A stretch of DNA of 64,000 nucleotides from Bacteroidales bacterium (lineage in GTDB: Bacteria; Bacteroidota; Bacteroidia; Bacteroidales; F082), in the NCBI GenBank assembly GCA_017381865.1, contig JAFOBJ010000098.1:1-64000 (forward strand), read 5' to 3'. A model generated the notes under the pieces. It was not told the DNA's origin. It did no database searches and worked only from the letters and a program-made list of their open reading frames with translations. The first letter of the stretch is position 1, and the number at the start of each line of letters is the position of its first letter. The position numbers and the translations under genes were made by a program. Positions 29,645 to 38,000 of the stretch are shown here, one piece after another.

Positions 29645-30652
29645 ATGAAAAACATCAGATTTATAGCAGCAATGCTAGTAATATTAGTTTCATTCTCATC
29701 ATGTGTTGTTGATGAAAAAGCAAAAGAAACAAGCAAGGCACGTTCTGTTGGCGGTTCATCGGAAATTCTTATGGTGACGCAAAACGACGAGCAATGGAAA
29801 GGCCAGATGGGACAAGCAGTACGCGATTTCTTCGAGCAAGAACAATACGGACTTCCTCAGCCTGAGAAAAACTTCAAAGTAGCTCACATCAACCTCGATG
29901 CTTTGAACGATATGTTTAAAAAACATCGCAACCTAATCATCGCAAAAATTGACAAAGACATCAAAAATCCTTTGGTTGAAACACAACGCAACTTAGATTC
30001 TGAACCTCAATTCGTTATAAGAATAACAGCTTCATCGCCAGAGTCATGGGTCAGAGCTTTTGAGACACAGAAAGACGGCTTGAAACTTATTTTCGACAAC
30101 AACGAGAGAAAACGTTTCCAAGAATATTTCCGTCCTATGACAGATTCAAAAATCGTAGCTCAACTGAAGAAGAAATTCGGCATTACCATGAATATCCCTG
30201 AAGGATATAATGTTGCTGCTAATGGCGACAATTGCATGTGGTTGCTTCAAAGACACGACGACAAAGATATGTCATTCTTGATTTACGAATTACCATATAA
30301 AGACACGGCCGACTTAAACTTAGATAATATTATCAACGTACGCGATTCTATCGTAAAGAAATATATTCCAGGTCCTCTTGACGGCTCTTATATGACAACC
30401 GACAAAGAATTTGTAAAACCTGTATCAAAAGTATTGCCTAACTTCCCTGCAGGTTACGCCGTCGAGACACGCGGCATGTGGAATGTCGTCGGCGACTTCA
30501 TGGCTGGTCCGTTCTTATCATACAGCATCGTCGACCCAACAAGTTCAAAAATCGTCACTGCAGAAGGCTGGATTTATTATCCTAATAAAGAAAAAAGAGA
30601 CTTACTCAGACAACAAGAAAGCATTTTATACAGCTTGAAGTTTGTGGAATAA
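29645..30652 (+). CDS. DUF4837 family lipoprotein
   Basis: 335 residues. Lipoprotein signal MKNIRFIAAMLVILVSFSSC, then the DUF4837 pattern with SSEILMVTQNDEQWKGQMG and the later MTTDKEFVKPVSK and YAVETRGMWNVVGDFMAGP. The family is found in Bacteroidota and has no known function; it is predicted to sit in the envelope. It lies downstream of the LysM transglycosylase with a palindrome between, and ends at a strong terminator. Confidence 0.85.
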   Translation: MKNIRFIAAMLVILVSFSSCVVDEKAKETSKARSVGGSSEILMVTQNDEQWKGQMGQAVRDFFEQEQYGLPQPEKNFKVAHINLDALNDMFKKHRNLIIAKIDKDIKNPLVETQRNLDSEPQFVIRITASSPESWVRAFETQKDGLKLIFDNNERKRFQEYFRPMTDSKIVAQLKKKFGITMNIPEGYNVAANGDNCMWLLQRHDDKDMSFLIYELPYKDTADLNLDNIINVRDSIVKKYIPGPLDGSYMTTDKEFVKPVSKVLPNFPAGYAVETRGMWNVVGDFMAGPFLSYSIVDPTSSKIVTAEGWIYYPNKEKRDLLRQQESILYSLKFVE

Positions 30653-30685
30653 AGACTACAAGACCATAAGACTATAAGACAACAA
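30653..30685. repeat. word repeat, GACTACAAGACCATAAG type
   Basis: Copies of ACTACAAGACCATAAGACTATAAG follow the stop codon. The same words occur inside the lnt gene and the membrane Hdr gene. Confidence 0.75.
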
Positions 30686-30688
30686 GCG

Positions 30689-30717
30689 GAAGCACTACTT
30701 GTAGTGCTTCTTTTTTT
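30689..30717 (+). terminator. strong intrinsic terminator
   Basis: GAAGCACTAC and its exact reverse complement GTAGTGCTTC flank a 2-base loop and are followed by seven T. Confidence 0.92.
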
Positions 30718-30790
30718 AGGTAATGTTGCCAAAAATAGTTGGTAATTGAGTGACAAAAAGACCTCATTTTTAAAATTTACAACAAAAATA

Positions 30791-31010
30791 AGTCCCGTTA
30801 GGGACGATAGTTTCCAGGCAGGCGGTGGAGTGCATGCACGGAACCCCTGCTTGAAATGATTGATTTACAATCCTAGTCCTGTAAGGACGACAGAGATTAT
30901 ATCTGTCGCACCTTCGGCGCTTTGATTATTTTTTTAACCTGTTTTGCAGGGATTTCGCGCTTTGCGCTTCATCACCTGCCTATAAACTGCCGCTCCTACG
31001 GAGCTGATTC
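30791..31010. repeat. nested hairpin element, copy 1
   Basis: About 220 bases made of small hairpins (GTCCCGTTAGGGAC, GTCCTGTAAGGAC, GCACCTTCGGCGC, GCTCCTACGGAGC), with GACAG or CTGTC beside the inner ones, and a longer unit CCAGGCAGGCGGTGGAGTGC...CCCCTGC. The right half repeats the left half in reverse orientation, so the whole is one large inverted repeat. No reading frame. Copy 2 is at 60333-60544. The gap 30653-31204 holds no gene. Confidence 0.85.
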
Positions 31011-31150
31011 GAGTATACTTTTCACTATCACATTTTGACATAAAAATAACATTGATGTAAACGTTTTCATCAAAGTTACTATATTCAATTGGTATACATT
31101 AACTTATAATGATTTTACCAACTATTTTTGTCTATTATACCTAAAAAGAT

Positions 31151-31200
31151 AGAGACGCCATTTAATGACGTCTCTACTTGTTGTCTCGTTGTCTTGTAGA
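31151..31200. repeat. AGAGACGCC...GACGTCTCT palindrome and TTGTCTTGTAGAC words
   Basis: A GAGACG/CGTCTC hairpin at 31151-31176, then TTGTCTCGTTGTCTTGTAGAC words that end at the nrdJ stop. Confidence 0.75.
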
Positions 31201-31204
31201 CTTT

Positions 31205-33910
31205 TTATCCGCATTTTGAATAACCGCAGTTCTTGCAGTGTTTGCAGCCGTCTTCGTAGACGAGAGCGTCGCCGCAAGTTGGGCATACTTCTTTATCGAC
31301 TTTTGTTCCGTCTGGAATGTAACGTTTCAATGCGCGAGCGATACCGTTTTTCCAAGCATTGATATTATCTTCGTCAACGCTCAAGTTTTGAATCAATGTA
31401 ACGACATTTGAAATAGGCATTCCGTGACGTAAGATACCAGAAATCAATTTTGCGTAATTCCAGAATTCTGGGCTGAATGAACGTGAAAGACCTTCTATAG
31501 TGACTTTATAGCCTTGTTTATCTTGGAATTGCAAGTCATATCTTGATCTGCCTTCTTCACCTTTATTCTTTGTAATCCAAGCTGTTTCAACGAATGGAGG
31601 CAAATAGAAATCGTCTTGTTTACCGAGGAAAATTTCGTAAGGTTTGTTATTGATTTTACCCACGAAAGCGATCCATTTTTCGTAATTATTTTGGAAACGA
31701 ACTACGTCGCATTCGAGAGTCTTAGGACGTACAGGTGAATGAGTTTCAATGATATCGTTTTCAGCGTTTTTCTTTTCTTCTTTCTTATTTGAAACGAGGA
31801 CGCCAGCGCGAGAGCCATCGCGGTAGATTGTCATACCTTTACAACCGCATTCCCAAGCTGTTTGGTAAATTTGACTTACGAGTTCCTCTGTTGTTTCAGC
31901 AGGAATATTAACGGTCACACTGATTGAGTGGTCGACCCATTTTTGCATTTCGCCTTGCATCTTAACCTTGCTAACCCAGTCGATGTCGTTAGCTGTAGCT
32001 TTATAATAAGGAGACTTAGCGATTATTTCTTGCAATTTTTCATCTTCATAAGCCTTAACTTCTTCAACGTTATAGCCGTTAACTTCGAGCCATGTGATGA
32101 ATTTTGGGTGGAACACATTATATTCTTCGAATGAGTTACCTTCGCCATCTGTGAAAGAAACCTTAGCGTTTTTATCGTTAGGATTAACTTTACGACGACG
32201 TTTGTAAGACACCATAAATACAGGTTCGATACCTGATGTTGTTTGTGTACAAATACTTACGGTTCCTGTTGGAGCGATAGTAAGCATAGCGATGTTACGA
32301 CGACCGTATTTTACCATATCTTGGTAGAAGTTTTCATCCATTGCGCGGAGGCGGTTGATAAATGGATTGTTTTCTTCGCGTTTTGCGTCGAACACTTCAA
32401 ATGCGCCACGTTCCTTAGCGAGGTTCACTGATGACTTATATGCTTCAAAAGCAAGGAGTTTTTGTACTGATGTTGAGAATTCTATAGCTTCGTCAGATGC
32501 GTAACGTTTGCCGAGAGCAGCGAGCATATCGCCTTCTGCAGTGATACCGATACCTGTACGACGACCTTGGAGAGCTTTTCTGCGAATATTTTTCCAAAGT
32601 TCAACTTCACATCTCTTAACTTCATCGCTTTCTGGGTCTGAGTAGATTTTTTCAAGGATAGCATCAATCTTTTCAATTTCGAGGTCGATGATGTCGTCCA
32701 TGATTCTTTGAGCTATAGCAACGTGTTTTGCGAAGAGCTCAGCATTGAAACGAGCTTTGTTTGTGAAAGGATTTTCAACGTAGCTATAGAGGTTCATAGC
32801 GAGAAGACGGCAGCTGTCGTAAGCACACAATGGAATTTCACCGCAAGGGTTTGTACTTAATGTCTTGAAGCCGAGATCAGCATAACAATCTGGAATAGAT
32901 TCGCGAGTGATTGTATCCCAGAAGAGAACGCCAGGTTCAGCTGACTGCCATGCATTGTGGATAATCTTGTCCCACAATTTCTTAGCATCTATCTCTTTTG
33001 TATATAATGGATTTTCTGAGTCGACAGGATATTTTTGTACGAAAGGTTTTCCTTCCTTAACAGCTTTCATGAAATCGTCGCTGATACGAACAGAGACGTT
33101 AGCATTTGTGATGCGGCCTTGTTCCATCTTTGAGTCGATGAAATCTTCTGAGTCAGGGTGATTGATACTGATACTCATCATCAAAGCACCACGACGACCG
33201 TCTTGAGCGACTTCTTTTGTTGAGTTTGAATAACGTTCCATGAAAGGCACGACGCCTGTTGATGTAAGAGCGCAATTCTTAACAGGGCTGCCAGCAGGAC
33301 GGATGTGTGAAAGGTCATGACCAACACCGCCACGACGTTTCATAAGTTGAACCTGTTCTTGGTCAATCTTCATGATAGCACCGTAAGAGTCTGACTGGCC
33401 ATTTGTTCCGATAACGAAACAATTTGACAAAGAAGAAATCTGGAAGTTATTTCCGATACCAGCCATTGGACTGCCTTGTGGCACGATATATTTGAAATCT
33501 TTAAGAACATCAAAAACTTCTTCCTCTGTCATTGGATTTGGATATCTGTTTTCAATGCGAGCGATTTCAGATGCAATACGATGATGCATATCATCTGGAG
33601 TGAGTTCAAAAATATTGCCGTCACTATCTTTCAAAGCATATTTATTCATCCAGACATCGGCTGCTAATTGGTCGCCATCAAAATATTTTATGGTAGCCTC
33701 TTTAACTTCCTCAACAGAATATATCTTATACTCTTTGTTTTCCATTTTGTCAAAATTATTTTCAGTTTTATTATCAAAAATTTTTTCTTCAGAAATTAAA
33801 TTTTCTTTATCGTCTACCAAAATCTTTTTGTTAGATTCTTCAACAACAGAATTATCTTCCAATTCTACTACCGAAAACAAATCTTGTGTTTTATTAACTT
33901 TTCTACTCAT
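31205..33910 (-). CDS. nrdJ: vitamin B12-dependent (class II) ribonucleotide reductase
   Basis: 901 residues. Class II RNR features: NPCGEIPLCAYDSC, PTGTVSICTQTTSGIEPVF in the barrel, and a C-terminal Cys-rich tail CPTCGDALVYEDGCKHCKNC that carries the redox-active thiols. It makes deoxyribonucleotides with adenosylcobalamin and needs no oxygen. The first 55 residues are low-complexity and acidic (DNSVVEESNKK and similar); Met56, at 33745, starts the conserved part and is a plausible second start. No cobalamin riboswitch is apparent upstream. An FNR-like palindrome lies at 34053-34066, 143 bases before this ATG. Confidence 0.95.
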   Translation of the reverse strand: MSRKVNKTQDLFSVVELEDNSVVEESNKKILVDDKENLISEEKIFDNKTENNFDKMENKEYKIYSVEEVKEATIKYFDGDQLAADVWMNKYALKDSDGNIFELTPDDMHHRIASEIARIENRYPNPMTEEEVFDVLKDFKYIVPQGSPMAGIGNNFQISSLSNCFVIGTNGQSDSYGAIMKIDQEQVQLMKRRGGVGHDLSHIRPAGSPVKNCALTSTGVVPFMERYSNSTKEVAQDGRRGALMMSISINHPDSEDFIDSKMEQGRITNANVSVRISDDFMKAVKEGKPFVQKYPVDSENPLYTKEIDAKKLWDKIIHNAWQSAEPGVLFWDTITRESIPDCYADLGFKTLSTNPCGEIPLCAYDSCRLLAMNLYSYVENPFTNKARFNAELFAKHVAIAQRIMDDIIDLEIEKIDAILEKIYSDPESDEVKRCEVELWKNIRRKALQGRRTGIGITAEGDMLAALGKRYASDEAIEFSTSVQKLLAFEAYKSSVNLAKERGAFEVFDAKREENNPFINRLRAMDENFYQDMVKYGRRNIAMLTIAPTGTVSICTQTTSGIEPVFMVSYKRRRKVNPNDKNAKVSFTDGEGNSFEEYNVFHPKFITWLEVNGYNVEEVKAYEDEKLQEIIAKSPYYKATANDIDWVSKVKMQGEMQKWVDHSISVTVNIPAETTEELVSQIYQTAWECGCKGMTIYRDGSRAGVLVSNKKEEKKNAENDIIETHSPVRPKTLECDVVRFQNNYEKWIAFVGKINNKPYEIFLGKQDDFYLPPFVETAWITKNKGEEGRSRYDLQFQDKQGYKVTIEGLSRSFSPEFWNYAKLISGILRHGMPISNVVTLIQNLSVDEDNINAWKNGIARALKRYIPDGTKVDKEVCPTCGDALVYEDGCKHCKNCGYSKCG

Positions 33911-34038
33911 TGTTTAAGTATTGATTTTTAATAGATTAGATTTTTAAAAAACTAAATTTCCTCTTGAATTTTGCGTTTGCTAAATTATAAAAAAGATATA
34001 TCATACACAAATAAATAGTCAAAGATTTTTCGTTTTTT

Positions 34039-34066
34039 TCAACAAAATTTTGTTGATATTAATCAA
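34039..34066. promoter_or_regulatory. overlapping palindromes, FNR/CRP-like box
   Basis: TCAACAAAATTTTGTTGA (34039-34056) is a perfect 18-base palindrome; it overlaps TTGATATTAATCAA (34053-34066), which fits the FNR consensus TTGAT-N4-ATCAA exactly. Both lie between the divergent nrdJ and MBL genes. A regulator site is inference: AT-rich DNA gives chance palindromes. Confidence 0.4.
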
Positions 34067-34140
34067 AAATTTTTATCAAAAAAAATTAATTTCGTTTTGA
34101 TTTTTTTCTTAAAATAGCGAAATTTTAAACGATAAAAACC

Positions 34141-34794
34141 ATGCTAAATATTAAATGTTTCAGTTTCAATCCTATCAGCGTTAACACCTATATAATTTAT
34201 AACGAAAACAAAGACTGCGTCATCGTTGATGCTGGAAACTGCAATATGCGAGAGGATAATATTTTATTCGATTTCATTGAAAAAAATGAGTTGAAACCAA
34301 TTATGATTTTGAACACTCATGCTCATTTTGATCATATCTTAGGCAATTATTCAACAGCAAAAAAATACGACATTCCGATGGCTTCTCATCCCGACGGCTT
34401 GGAATATTTCAAGAACGCGCATTCTTACGCCTTCTCTTTCGGAATGAATTACGACAGAGACAAGACCTTATACCCAAGCATTGAGCTATACGAACATCAG
34501 ATTATCAACATTGGCGAAGACGAACTTGAAGTGATACACACTCCAGGCCACGCCAAAGGCTGCTGCTGTTTTTATTGCGAAAAACAAAATTTCTTGATTA
34601 CGGGCGACACATTATTCTGTCGTGGCATCGGTCGTACCGACCTTCCTGGAGGCTCTTATAAAGAAATCGTCGACAGCATACGCGGAAAACTTTACAAGCT
34701 GCCAAACGAAACTGTCTGCTATTGCGGCCACGGACCTGAGACCACAATCGGCGACGAAAAAAGATGCAATTACGAAATACCAGAATTATTATAG
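34141..34794 (+). CDS. MBL-fold metallohydrolase, glyoxalase-II-like
   Basis: 217 residues, a complete single domain. The zinc motif THAHFDH is at 59-65, with further ligands in HTPGHAKGCC, the aspartate in ITGDTLF, and the last histidine in CGHGPET. Relatives hydrolyse hydroxyacyl-glutathione or similar thioesters; Bacteroidales generally lack glutathione, so the substrate is open. Divergent from nrdJ and convergent with a small lipoprotein gene. Confidence 0.88.
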   Translation: MLNIKCFSFNPISVNTYIIYNENKDCVIVDAGNCNMREDNILFDFIEKNELKPIMILNTHAHFDHILGNYSTAKKYDIPMASHPDGLEYFKNAHSYAFSFGMNYDRDKTLYPSIELYEHQIINIGEDELEVIHTPGHAKGCCCFYCEKQNFLITGDTLFCRGIGRTDLPGGSYKEIVDSIRGKLYKLPNETVCYCGHGPETTIGDEKRCNYEIPELL

Positions 34795-34831
34795 AATTTT
34801 AGAACTCTAGAATTCTAGAGTTTTAAAATTC
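34794..34831. terminator. bidirectional palindromic terminator
   Basis: GAATTTTAGAACTCTAGA is followed by its reverse complement with one mismatch, centred on GAATTC. It spans the stop codons of two convergent genes (34794 and 34823), so the last codons of the lipoprotein gene are part of the hairpin. Confidence 0.7.
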
Positions 34832-35209
34832 TTTAACAAAAACGACTTTCATCTTACCGATAGGCGTGTTTTGTTCAGAATATATTTTATTGCCTTTCAA
34901 AACACCTAATTTATTAATGTCAGAAATGTCATCTTTGAAATTTATCTCAGAGATTTCATTTATTGTATATTGATAATCACCATTATAATTCAGCATCTTA
35001 ATGTAAACGACGCTATCATTCTTGAAAATAAGTTCGTCTTTACTTTCCTCTTTTCCTATCTGCGAAATCATTTCTGGTGTGTTTCGTCTTTCATCAAAAT
35101 CGAAGTTCACATTCTCAACAATCCATCGACCATGAATGGTGTCGCTTTTGGAAGTACAAGACAAAATAAATATTAATAAAAGAGGTAAGATTTTAACAAG
35201 TAATTTCAT
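34823..35209 (-). CDS. small lipoprotein, lipocalin-like
   Basis: 128 residues from ATG 35209 (an upstream TTG is rejected). Lipoprotein signal MKLLVKILPLLLIFILSC. The rest, with IHGRWIVENVNFDF at its start and alternating beta strands, resembles the lipocalin-like proteins that begin with a GxW motif. No named family; periplasmic or outer-membrane anchoring is inferred from the lipobox. The last codons lie in the palindromic terminator. Confidence 0.65.
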   Translation of the reverse strand: MKLLVKILPLLLIFILSCTSKSDTIHGRWIVENVNFDFDERRNTPEMISQIGKEESKDELIFKNDSVVYIKMLNYNGDYQYTINEISEINFKDDISDINKLGVLKGNKIYSEQNTPIGKMKVVFVKEF

Positions 35210-35234
35210 TACTATCAATTATGATTTTATAAAT

Positions 35235-35307
35235 TGAGACGCGCCAACGAATATCGACACGTCTCAATAATTATGAATTATGCATTATGCATTATGAATT
35301 ATGAATT
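35235..35307. repeat. GAGACG/CGTCTC palindrome followed by ATTATGAATTATGCATT words
   Basis: A hairpin of the GAGACG family at 35235-35266, then tandem ATTATGAATT and ATTATGCATT words up to the stop of the aminopeptidase gene. Confidence 0.8.
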
Positions 35308-35310
35308 AAA

Positions 35311-36732
35311 TTAAATAATTCCAGGGATTCTCATCCATTCTTTTCCTTCAGCGCAGCAAGCTTCAACTTCTGCCACTGTCTTTGGTATCGGACGACCGAG
35401 AACTCTGTTGCCTTCTGCAGTGATTAACAAATCATCTTCAATTCTAATTCCGCCGAAGTCTTTGAAAGTCTCAACTTTATCGTAGTTGATGAATTCTTTA
35501 TGTTTGCCTTCTGCTTTCCAAATGTCTATCAATGTTGGAATGAAATAGATTCCTGGCTCATCAGTGACGACCATTCCTGGTTTCAAGAATTTACCGAAAC
35601 GCAATCCTTTGAAGCCTTCTTTTGTTGAACGTGGAGTTTCTGCGTCGTAACCGACATTATTTTCTCCAAGTCCTTCCATATCATGAACATCCATACCCAT
35701 TGCGTGACCAAGACCGTGAGGCATGAATAAATAATGTGCGCCAACCGCCAATGCGTCGTCGACATTACCTTTCATCAAACCTACTGCGTTCAAACCTTCG
35801 ATGATAGTACGAACCGCCAAAGTATGCATGTCGAAATATCTGATGCCAGGACGTGTGTTTTTAACGACTTCCATATTAGCTTTCAACACAATATTATAAA
35901 TGTCGCTTTGACGTGCATTGAATTTTCCGCCTACTGGAATTGTACGAGTGAAGTCGGAAGCGTAGTAATTCTTTGTCTCAGCACCAGCATCGCAGACCAT
36001 CATTCTGCCTTCTTGAAGCACTCCATTATGGCTGTGATTGTGCAATGTTTGACCATCCATGCTTAAGATAACTGGGAAAGAAACGCCGTATCCGTTTGAT
36101 ATAGCGACGCCTTCAACAGCACCAGCGATTTCTTGTTCGATAACGCCTGGCTTACACATCTTCATCGCTGTGGTGTGCATGAAATATGCAGTATTAGCGG
36201 CCTTTTCCATATCTTCAATCTCGACTTCAGTCTTGATTTCACGAAGTTTAACGACTTCTTGGATAAGTTCTTGACTTACATATTTTGAAAGGCTGTCGAT
36301 GTCGGTATTGAACCATTTAGCGAGTTTTATTTTCATGTCGCCACGGTAAGGAGGAAGCATGTGAATTTGTCTTCCTTTAGCTACTGCATCGCGGAGATAT
36401 TCGCCGAAACCATTGATGTCGCGGGTTTGTTTCACAGCAATCATATCGCCTTGCTCTGTGAGAGAAGGGAGATTGCCACACCAGATAATATCGTCGATTG
36501 TTATTTCTCTACCGAAAAGGATTTCTTCGCCAGATTCAAAGTCGATGACACCGACCAAGTCAGGAGTGTCAAGGCCGAAGAAATAAGTGAAGTTACTATC
36601 TTGACGATAGCGATAAGTGTTATCAGGATAATTGAGAGAAGCCTCGTCGTTAGCAGGGAAAAATGCTAAACCTTTGAGACCTGATTTTAATAAAGCGGCA
36701 CGACGGCCAGCGAAAACTTCTTTTGAAAACAT
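35311..36732 (-). CDS. aminopeptidase P family (Xaa-Pro) metallopeptidase
   Basis: 473 residues: creatinase-like N-terminal domain, then an M24 pita-bread domain. The metal ligands can be seen in VCDAGAETKNYYASDFTRT (two Asp), HGLGHAMGMDVHD (His), VVTDEPGIYF (Glu) and GGIRIEDDLLIT (Glu). It removes an N-terminal residue before proline in the cytoplasm. A second, shorter M24 enzyme is encoded 1.2 kb downstream on the same strand. A promoter is at 36884-36891. Confidence 0.92.
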   Translation of the reverse strand: MFSKEVFAGRRAALLKSGLKGLAFFPANDEASLNYPDNTYRYRQDSNFTYFFGLDTPDLVGVIDFESGEEILFGREITIDDIIWCGNLPSLTEQGDMIAVKQTRDINGFGEYLRDAVAKGRQIHMLPPYRGDMKIKLAKWFNTDIDSLSKYVSQELIQEVVKLREIKTEVEIEDMEKAANTAYFMHTTAMKMCKPGVIEQEIAGAVEGVAISNGYGVSFPVILSMDGQTLHNHSHNGVLQEGRMMVCDAGAETKNYYASDFTRTIPVGGKFNARQSDIYNIVLKANMEVVKNTRPGIRYFDMHTLAVRTIIEGLNAVGLMKGNVDDALAVGAHYLFMPHGLGHAMGMDVHDMEGLGENNVGYDAETPRSTKEGFKGLRFGKFLKPGMVVTDEPGIYFIPTLIDIWKAEGKHKEFINYDKVETFKDFGGIRIEDDLLITAEGNRVLGRPIPKTVAEVEACCAEGKEWMRIPGII

Positions 36733-36748
36733 AGTATTTTATTTTGCT

Positions 36749-36870
36749 TTGAGCCCTGAGCTATGAGCCCTGAGCTACTTGATTATTAACTTTTTTTGTT
36801 TAAGGCTTAAAGTTTAAGGTTTAAGGCAACTTTCAAAAAACCTTTAGACTTTTGTCTTTAGTCCTTAGAC
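36749..36870. repeat. word repeats, GAGCCCTGAGCTATGAG, TTTAAGGCTTAAAG and TTAGACTTTTGTC types
   Basis: Three different word families follow one another in the leader of the aminopeptidase gene. With the promoter and two palindromes downstream they account for the gene-free stretch 36733-37041. Confidence 0.8.
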
Positions 36871-36883
36871 ATTTTCATTGCAA

Positions 36884-36891
36884 CAAAGATA
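36884..36891 (-). promoter_or_regulatory. promoter -7 box for the 473-residue aminopeptidase
   Basis: CAAAGATA on the plus strand reads TATCTTTG on the minus strand. It lies upstream of the word repeats, so these are transcribed in a 150-base leader. Confidence 0.6.
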
Positions 36892-36969
36892 ATGATTTTT
36901 GTTGGAAAAATTATCTTTTAGATTCTTTTTCTATTGAAAGAATTGTTAAACATTCTGCCTAAATACCAA

Positions 36970-37037
36970 GAGACGTATCAATGACAACATCGACACGTCT
37001 CTACATTTTTTAGACGCCACAGGAGTGACGTCTCTAC
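36970..37037. repeat. two GAGACG/CGTCTC palindromes
   Basis: A long-loop copy at 36970-37004 (AGAGACGTATCA ... CGACACGTCTCTAC) and a short-loop copy at 37012-37037 (AGACGCCACAGGAGTGACG plus TCTCTAC), directly after the DUF5020 gene end. Confidence 0.85.
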
Positions 37038-37041
37038 AATA

Positions 37042-37797
37042 TTAAAAATCCCATTTAACACCAAGGCATGGATTGACATAGAATCTCTTTCCTTGACTTA
37101 AGCCGCTGAAGTTATAAGACAACTCCACTTCACCACCGACATTAAGATTTGGGCAGTTGAAGAATTGTCCTACGTTATACCACAATTGAGGTTCTGTGAT
37201 AAAACTGAAATTTGTTTCATATGGCAAAATCTCGTCAACCCAAATATTTCTTTCCCACCAGAAATCAGCGTAACCGTTAAATTTCAAACCTTTGACATTG
37301 AAGATGTCTTGCATTCCCCAAACCAAAGAAATCTGCATAGGAATCATTTGTTCTTTCTTGAAGATTTCTTTATATAAAACAGCCACTGTCAAAGTGTTTC
37401 TATAGTCTTTTGAGTGGAAGAAATATTCAGCACCGAACATCCAAGTGTTGTTAATGTTATAGCCGATTCCAGGAGGTATCACGCCAAGACCGCCGGCATA
37501 TTCAACGTGTGCGCTTAAATTCTTCAACTTAGAATTTTGCCAGAAATTCAAAGAACGCTCGATTTCCATATAAGTACCCATCATACCATGATTGTCAGGA
37601 GCATTTTTTCCATCATGATAAAAATCCACAAAGAAGAAAGTGCCGCCCCATTTGTCGGCTTTATACATTTCAAATGTAGTTGTAATGTATTGACGTTCAC
37701 CGCCAAAGTCATACATAACTTGAAGATTTTGTGCTTTTGAAGCAAAACCCAATCCCATGAAAATCATGAGAACTAAAATTGATAATGTCTTTTTCAT
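37042..37797 (-). CDS. DUF5020 family outer-membrane protein
   Basis: 251 residues. Signal peptide MKKTLSILVLMIFMGLGFAS ending near KAQ, followed by a beta-rich, aromatic sequence with alternating strands and a C-terminal aromatic residue (GVKWDF), the usual end of an outer-membrane barrel. DUF5020 proteins are distantly like nucleoside-channel (Tsx-type) barrels; substrate unknown. It is between two M24 peptidase genes on the same strand; whether that has meaning is not clear. Confidence 0.8.
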   Translation of the reverse strand: MKKTLSILVLMIFMGLGFASKAQNLQVMYDFGGERQYITTTFEMYKADKWGGTFFFVDFYHDGKNAPDNHGMMGTYMEIERSLNFWQNSKLKNLSAHVEYAGGLGVIPPGIGYNINNTWMFGAEYFFHSKDYRNTLTVAVLYKEIFKKEQMIPMQISLVWGMQDIFNVKGLKFNGYADFWWERNIWVDEILPYETNFSFITEPQLWYNVGQFFNCPNLNVGGEVELSYNFSGLSQGKRFYVNPCLGVKWDF

Positions 37798-37829
37798 GTT
37801 GTTTATTTTTTAATGGTTAATTATCTTAA

Positions 37830-38000
37830 GTCAACGGACAACAGACTACAGTCAACAGTCTTTGTCCAATTTATTAATTTTCAATTCATTTTCCTTGAGA
37901 CGCAGCAATTACATATTGTTTATTTTTTATGGTGTAATTGATACGTCTCTACATTAATTATGCATTATGAATTATGAATTATGAATTGAATTATGCATTA
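37830..38000. repeat. word repeats GTCAACAGAC and ATTATGAATTATGCATT with a GAGACG palindrome
   Basis: TCAACAGTC-like words at 37830-37860, a long-loop GAGACG...CGTCTCTAC palindrome at 37896-37952, and ATTATGAATT words at 37955-38000 that run into the coding end of the next gene. Confidence 0.8.

Noticed and set aside
30791..31010. CRISPR array
   Set aside because: The units are hairpins of different lengths with no equal-length repeats and spacers, and no cas gene is present.
33911..34140. Cobalamin riboswitch upstream of nrdJ
   Set aside because: I looked for a B12-box and a long structured leader and saw only AT-rich sequence and palindromes.
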